From Thermodesulfovibrionales bacterium (GTDB lineage: Bacteria; Nitrospirota; Thermodesulfovibrionia; Thermodesulfovibrionales; SM23-35), in the NCBI GenBank assembly GCA_022013235.1, contig JAKLQR010000152.1, forward strand, positions 1 through 8,240: a stretch of 8,240 nucleotides of DNA, read 5' to 3'. Position numbers and translations under genes: made by a program. This document shows, piece by piece, positions 6,181-8,240 of this stretch (the stretch's first letter is position 1; each line of letters starts with the position of its first letter). A model generated the notes under the pieces. It saw only the letters and a list, made by a program, of their open reading frames with translations, was not told where the DNA came from and did not search any database.

Positions 6181-6209
6181 TTGACGTTTTTTAGTCTATA
6201 CAATAAAAT
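6181..6209 (+). promoter_or_regulatory. Sigma70-type promoter of the RsbRD-dsrM-dsrK unit
   Basis: TTGACG (6181-6186) and TAAAAT (6204-6209) each match the sigma70 consensus at five of six positions and are separated by exactly 17 bases. Transcription would start near 6216, about 50 bases before the preferred ATG at 6266. The promoter lies directly after the dsrC terminator, which fits an independent transcript. Copies of GACGT surround it at 6177-6181, 6183-6187 and 6214-6218, covering the -35 and the likely start site; these could form an operator. Confidence 0.65.
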
Positions 6210-6265
6210 TACCGACGTACCATGCTTTCATAATCTCAAATCAAGGGGTGACGCAGAGACTGGAA

Positions 6266-6829
6266 ATGAATCTCAAGGATCTCCTGTTAGAAAAGAAATC
6301 ATCCATCCTGAAAAGGTGGTTTGAGGCAATTGTAGCAAGCTATCCCCCGGACGCCTCGAATTTTTTTAAAAACAATCATAATCAGTTTGCCAACCCGGTC
6401 GGATATACGTTTTCAGAGGTGGCACGCGGTCTGTTCGAAGAACTCCTGCAGGGAGGCGATCCTGAAAGATATTTCCCTTACCTCAACGATATTATAAAGA
6501 TAAAGGCGGTGCAGGATTTTTCCCCTTCCCAGTCAGTCTCCTTCTTTTTCCTGCTGAAAAAGGTTGTCCGGGAGGAACTAAGAAAAGAATTACAGAGAAA
6601 TCAATTCCAGGATGAATTGCATTCATTGGATTCAGAGATAGATGCGCTGGCGCTTCTTGCCTTCGATGTATATATGAAGTGTCGTGAGAGGATTTTTGAA
6701 CTGAGGACAAATGAGATAAAAAGGATGATGTTCAGGCTGCTGAAAAAAGCAGACCTGATACGCGAGATAGAGGATGGGAATCAGGGTCTCGGTGAGGAAA
6801 CAGTACTAACTCAAAAAATAGAGGGGTAG
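6266..6829 (+). CDS. RsbRD N-terminal-domain protein of the dsr locus
   Basis: 187-residue, probably all-helical cytoplasmic protein that I recognise as a stand-alone RsbRD_N-type domain. It shows the usual opening (LKDLLLEKKSSILKRWFEAI), the YPPD and FANPVG motifs (about residues 26-46), and a long C-terminal helix (about 130-170). In Bacillus RsbR, the related domain is a non-haem globin-like sensor module fused to a STAS domain; here no output domain is present. Proteins of this type commonly precede dsrMKJOP in sulfate reducers, but their role is not established. I chose the ATG at 6266 because it gives the family-like start MNLKDLL. A GTG at 6248 in the same frame would add six residues, and neither has a strong ribosome site. 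It is followed by dsrM after 4 bases and is the first gene of that unit. Confidence 0.8.
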   Translation: MNLKDLLLEKKSSILKRWFEAIVASYPPDASNFFKNNHNQFANPVGYTFSEVARGLFEELLQGGDPERYFPYLNDIIKIKAVQDFSPSQSVSFFFLLKKVVREELRKELQRNQFQDELHSLDSEIDALALLAFDVYMKCRERIFELRTNEIKRMMFRLLKKADLIREIEDGNQGLGEETVLTQKIEG

Positions 6830-6833
6830 AACC

Positions 6834-7826
6834 ATGGGACTATTATTTTCCTTTTTTGCAGTAGCAGTTCTTGGGGTTATTGCCTTCGTAGGGGTGAGGA
6901 GCATTCATCTTCACTACTTCTTCGGGGTCATTATCCCCTATCTTGCCTTCGCAGTCTTCATTGTGGGGATTGCGTTTCGGGTGCTGAAATGGGCGCGTAT
7001 TCCTGTTCCGTTCCGGATACCGACAACAGCCGGACAGGAAAGGAGTCTCCCGTGGATAAAAGCGAATAAGATTGACAACCCGTCCACCTCGTTCGGGGTT
7101 ATCATCAGGATGGCGCTTGAAGTGCTCGTTTTCCGTTCCCTTTTCAGAAACACGAAGATGGAACTGAGAGACGGGCCACAACTCACCTATGGCTCAACCA
7201 AATGGCTCTGGATGGCCGGGCTTGCCTTCCACTGGACCTTCCTCATTATCCTTACGAGGCATCTGAGGCTTTTCTTCGAGCCGGTTCCGTTTTTCGTGGG
7301 CATTGTAGAGACCCTCGACGGTTTTTTCCAGGTCGGGGCGCCTGTCCTTTATATTACTGATCTGATTTTCCTCGGTGCGATAACCTTCCTCTTCCTGAGA
7401 AGGGTCATCATCCCGCAGGTAAAATATATCTCCCTTGCCTCTGACTACTTCCCGCTTTTCCTCATCGGCGCGATAGGCGCAACAGGCGTTTTGATGAGAT
7501 ATTTCCTGAAGACAGATGTAGTGGGCATTAAAGAGTTGATGATGGGATTGATAACCTTCAACCCTGCTATTCCGGCGGGTATCGGGACCATCTTTTACAT
7601 CCACCTTTTCCTGGTCAGCGCACTCTTTATGTATTTCCCAATGAGCAAACTTATGCATATGGCAGGAGTCTTCCTGAGCCCCACCAGGAACCTTGTAAAT
7701 AATAACCGCGCTGTGATGCATGTCAACCCGTGGAATTATGCTGTCAAGGCTCATACCTATGAAGAGTATGAAGAAGAATTTAGAGATAAAATGAAATCAG
7801 TAGGATTACCGGTAGAAAAGGAGTAA
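6834..7826 (+). CDS. dsrM: DsrM, haem b membrane subunit of DsrMKJOP
   Basis: 330-residue integral membrane cytochrome b of the NarI-like type, at the usual DsrM length. About six hydrophobic segments are visible (near residues 3-20, 28-50, 123-145, 170-190, 205-225 and 248-270). Histidines H133 and H143 (HWTFLIILTRH), and H257 and H275, lie 10 and 18 residues apart, the same spacings as the four haem-ligating histidines of E. coli NarI (56/66 and 187/205), which strongly supports a di-haem quinol-oxidising subunit. In the established model DsrM takes electrons from menaquinol and passes them to DsrK for reduction of the DsrC trisulfide. GAGGGG (6821-6826) serves as the ribosome site at 7-base spacing. 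The gene starts 4 bases after the RsbRD gene and ends 2 bases before dsrK, so it sits inside one operon. Confidence 0.95.
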   Translation: MGLLFSFFAVAVLGVIAFVGVRSIHLHYFFGVIIPYLAFAVFIVGIAFRVLKWARIPVPFRIPTTAGQERSLPWIKANKIDNPSTSFGVIIRMALEVLVFRSLFRNTKMELRDGPQLTYGSTKWLWMAGLAFHWTFLIILTRHLRLFFEPVPFFVGIVETLDGFFQVGAPVLYITDLIFLGAITFLFLRRVIIPQVKYISLASDYFPLFLIGAIGATGVLMRYFLKTDVVGIKELMMGLITFNPAIPAGIGTIFYIHLFLVSALFMYFPMSKLMHMAGVFLSPTRNLVNNNRAVMHVNPWNYAVKAHTYEEYEEEFRDKMKSVGLPVEKE

Positions 7827-7828
7827 CT

Positions 7829-8240
7829 ATGGCAAACCCAAAACCAGAAGAACTTGCAAAAATAGACTACACCCCACCAAAGACTGCATGGATGGACACC
7901 CATTCTGAAATCAAACCCGGCATTTTCTGCCATTCAGCAAAGGCTAAGGACCTTGAATATGTCGGCATGCCGAACCCGAGGCAGTGGTCAGTAAAAGACG
8001 AGGACTGGCATCTCCCGGAAAACTGGCAGGAGATTTTCATTGAGGGATTGAGAGAGAGAGTTGACAAGTACCGTTCGTTCAGACTCTTCCTCGATATCTG
8101 TGTCAGGTGCGGCGCCTGCGCAGACAAGTGCCATTTTTTTATCGGTGGCGGGGATCCGAAGAATATGCCGGTGCTCAGGGCAGAGCTCCTTAGGTCCGTA
8201 TACAGAAAGTATTGTACGACATCCGGCAGGAGCATGGGCA
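7829..8240 (+). CDS. dsrK: DsrK, iron-sulfur subunit of DsrMKJOP (5' part, cut by window edge)
   Basis: The first 137 codons of an open reading frame that continues beyond the window. The N-terminus has the DsrK-style leader (IKPGIFCHSAKAKDLEYVG) and then the first [4Fe-4S] ferredoxin motif, C91, C94, C97 and C101 (CVRCGACADKC), followed by HFFIGGGDPKNMP. DsrK is related to HdrD, the catalytic subunit of heterodisulfide reductase, and is held to reduce the DsrC trisulfide on the cytoplasmic side of the membrane. The second ferredoxin motif and the CCG domains expected of the family would lie past the right edge and cannot be seen. AAAGGAG (7817-7823) sits 5 bases before the ATG, and the gap from the dsrM stop is 2 bases, so the two subunits are co-translated. 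dsrJOP would be expected next. Confidence 0.95.
   Translation, partial: MANPKPEELAKIDYTPPKTAWMDTHSEIKPGIFCHSAKAKDLEYVGMPNPRQWSVKDEDWHLPENWQEIFIEGLRERVDKYRSFRLFLDICVRCGACADKCHFFIGGGDPKNMPVLRAELLRSVYRKYCTTSGRSMG

Overview
This window comes from an anaerobic sulfite/sulfate-respiring bacterium. The right half carries core genes of dissimilatory sulfite reduction: a dsrN-type siroheme amidase, dsrC, an RsbRD-domain gene, dsrM and the start of dsrK. GC content is moderate, and neither dsrEFH nor any oxidative sulfur gene is visible, so the locus looks reductive. Gene order and protein style suggest Nitrospirota (Thermodesulfovibrio-like) or Desulfobacterota. That taxonomic guess is inference, because no rRNA or marker gene is present.

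Layout. At 17-1449 (+) a TPR protein with a lysine-rich tail is followed, through an ATGA overlap, by a YkgJ-like cysteine-cluster protein. At 1427-3741 (-) lies a two-gene unit, also joined by an ATGA overlap: a zinc-ribbon/HEAT-repeat protein, then a kinase-like protein whose coding region has been interrupted in frame by a palindromic repeat element of about 141 bp. The two units converge and their 3' ends overlap by 23 bp. From a divergent intergenic region (3742-3926), an FmdB-type zinc-ribbon gene and dsrN (overlapping by ATGA) read right. A 176-bp gap with a perfect AT-rich inverted repeat precedes dsrC, which has a near-ideal ribosome binding site and is closed by a strong hairpin terminator. 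A good sigma70-type promoter then starts a new unit: RsbRD-domain gene, dsrM, dsrK. dsrK runs off the right edge.

How the genes work together. In the established model, DsrAB reduces sulfite and loads sulfur onto DsrC as a trisulfide. The membrane complex DsrMKJOP then reduces that trisulfide with electrons from menaquinol; DsrM is the haem b quinol-oxidising subunit and DsrK the iron-sulfur catalytic subunit. DsrN is thought to amidate the sirohaem of DsrAB. The FmdB protein and the RsbRD-domain protein are uncharacterised partners whose position suggests accessory or regulatory roles in this pathway. The left-hand genes (TPR, YkgJ, HEAT, kinase-like) have no assigned function. Their proximity to dsr genes is the only hint, and it is weak evidence.
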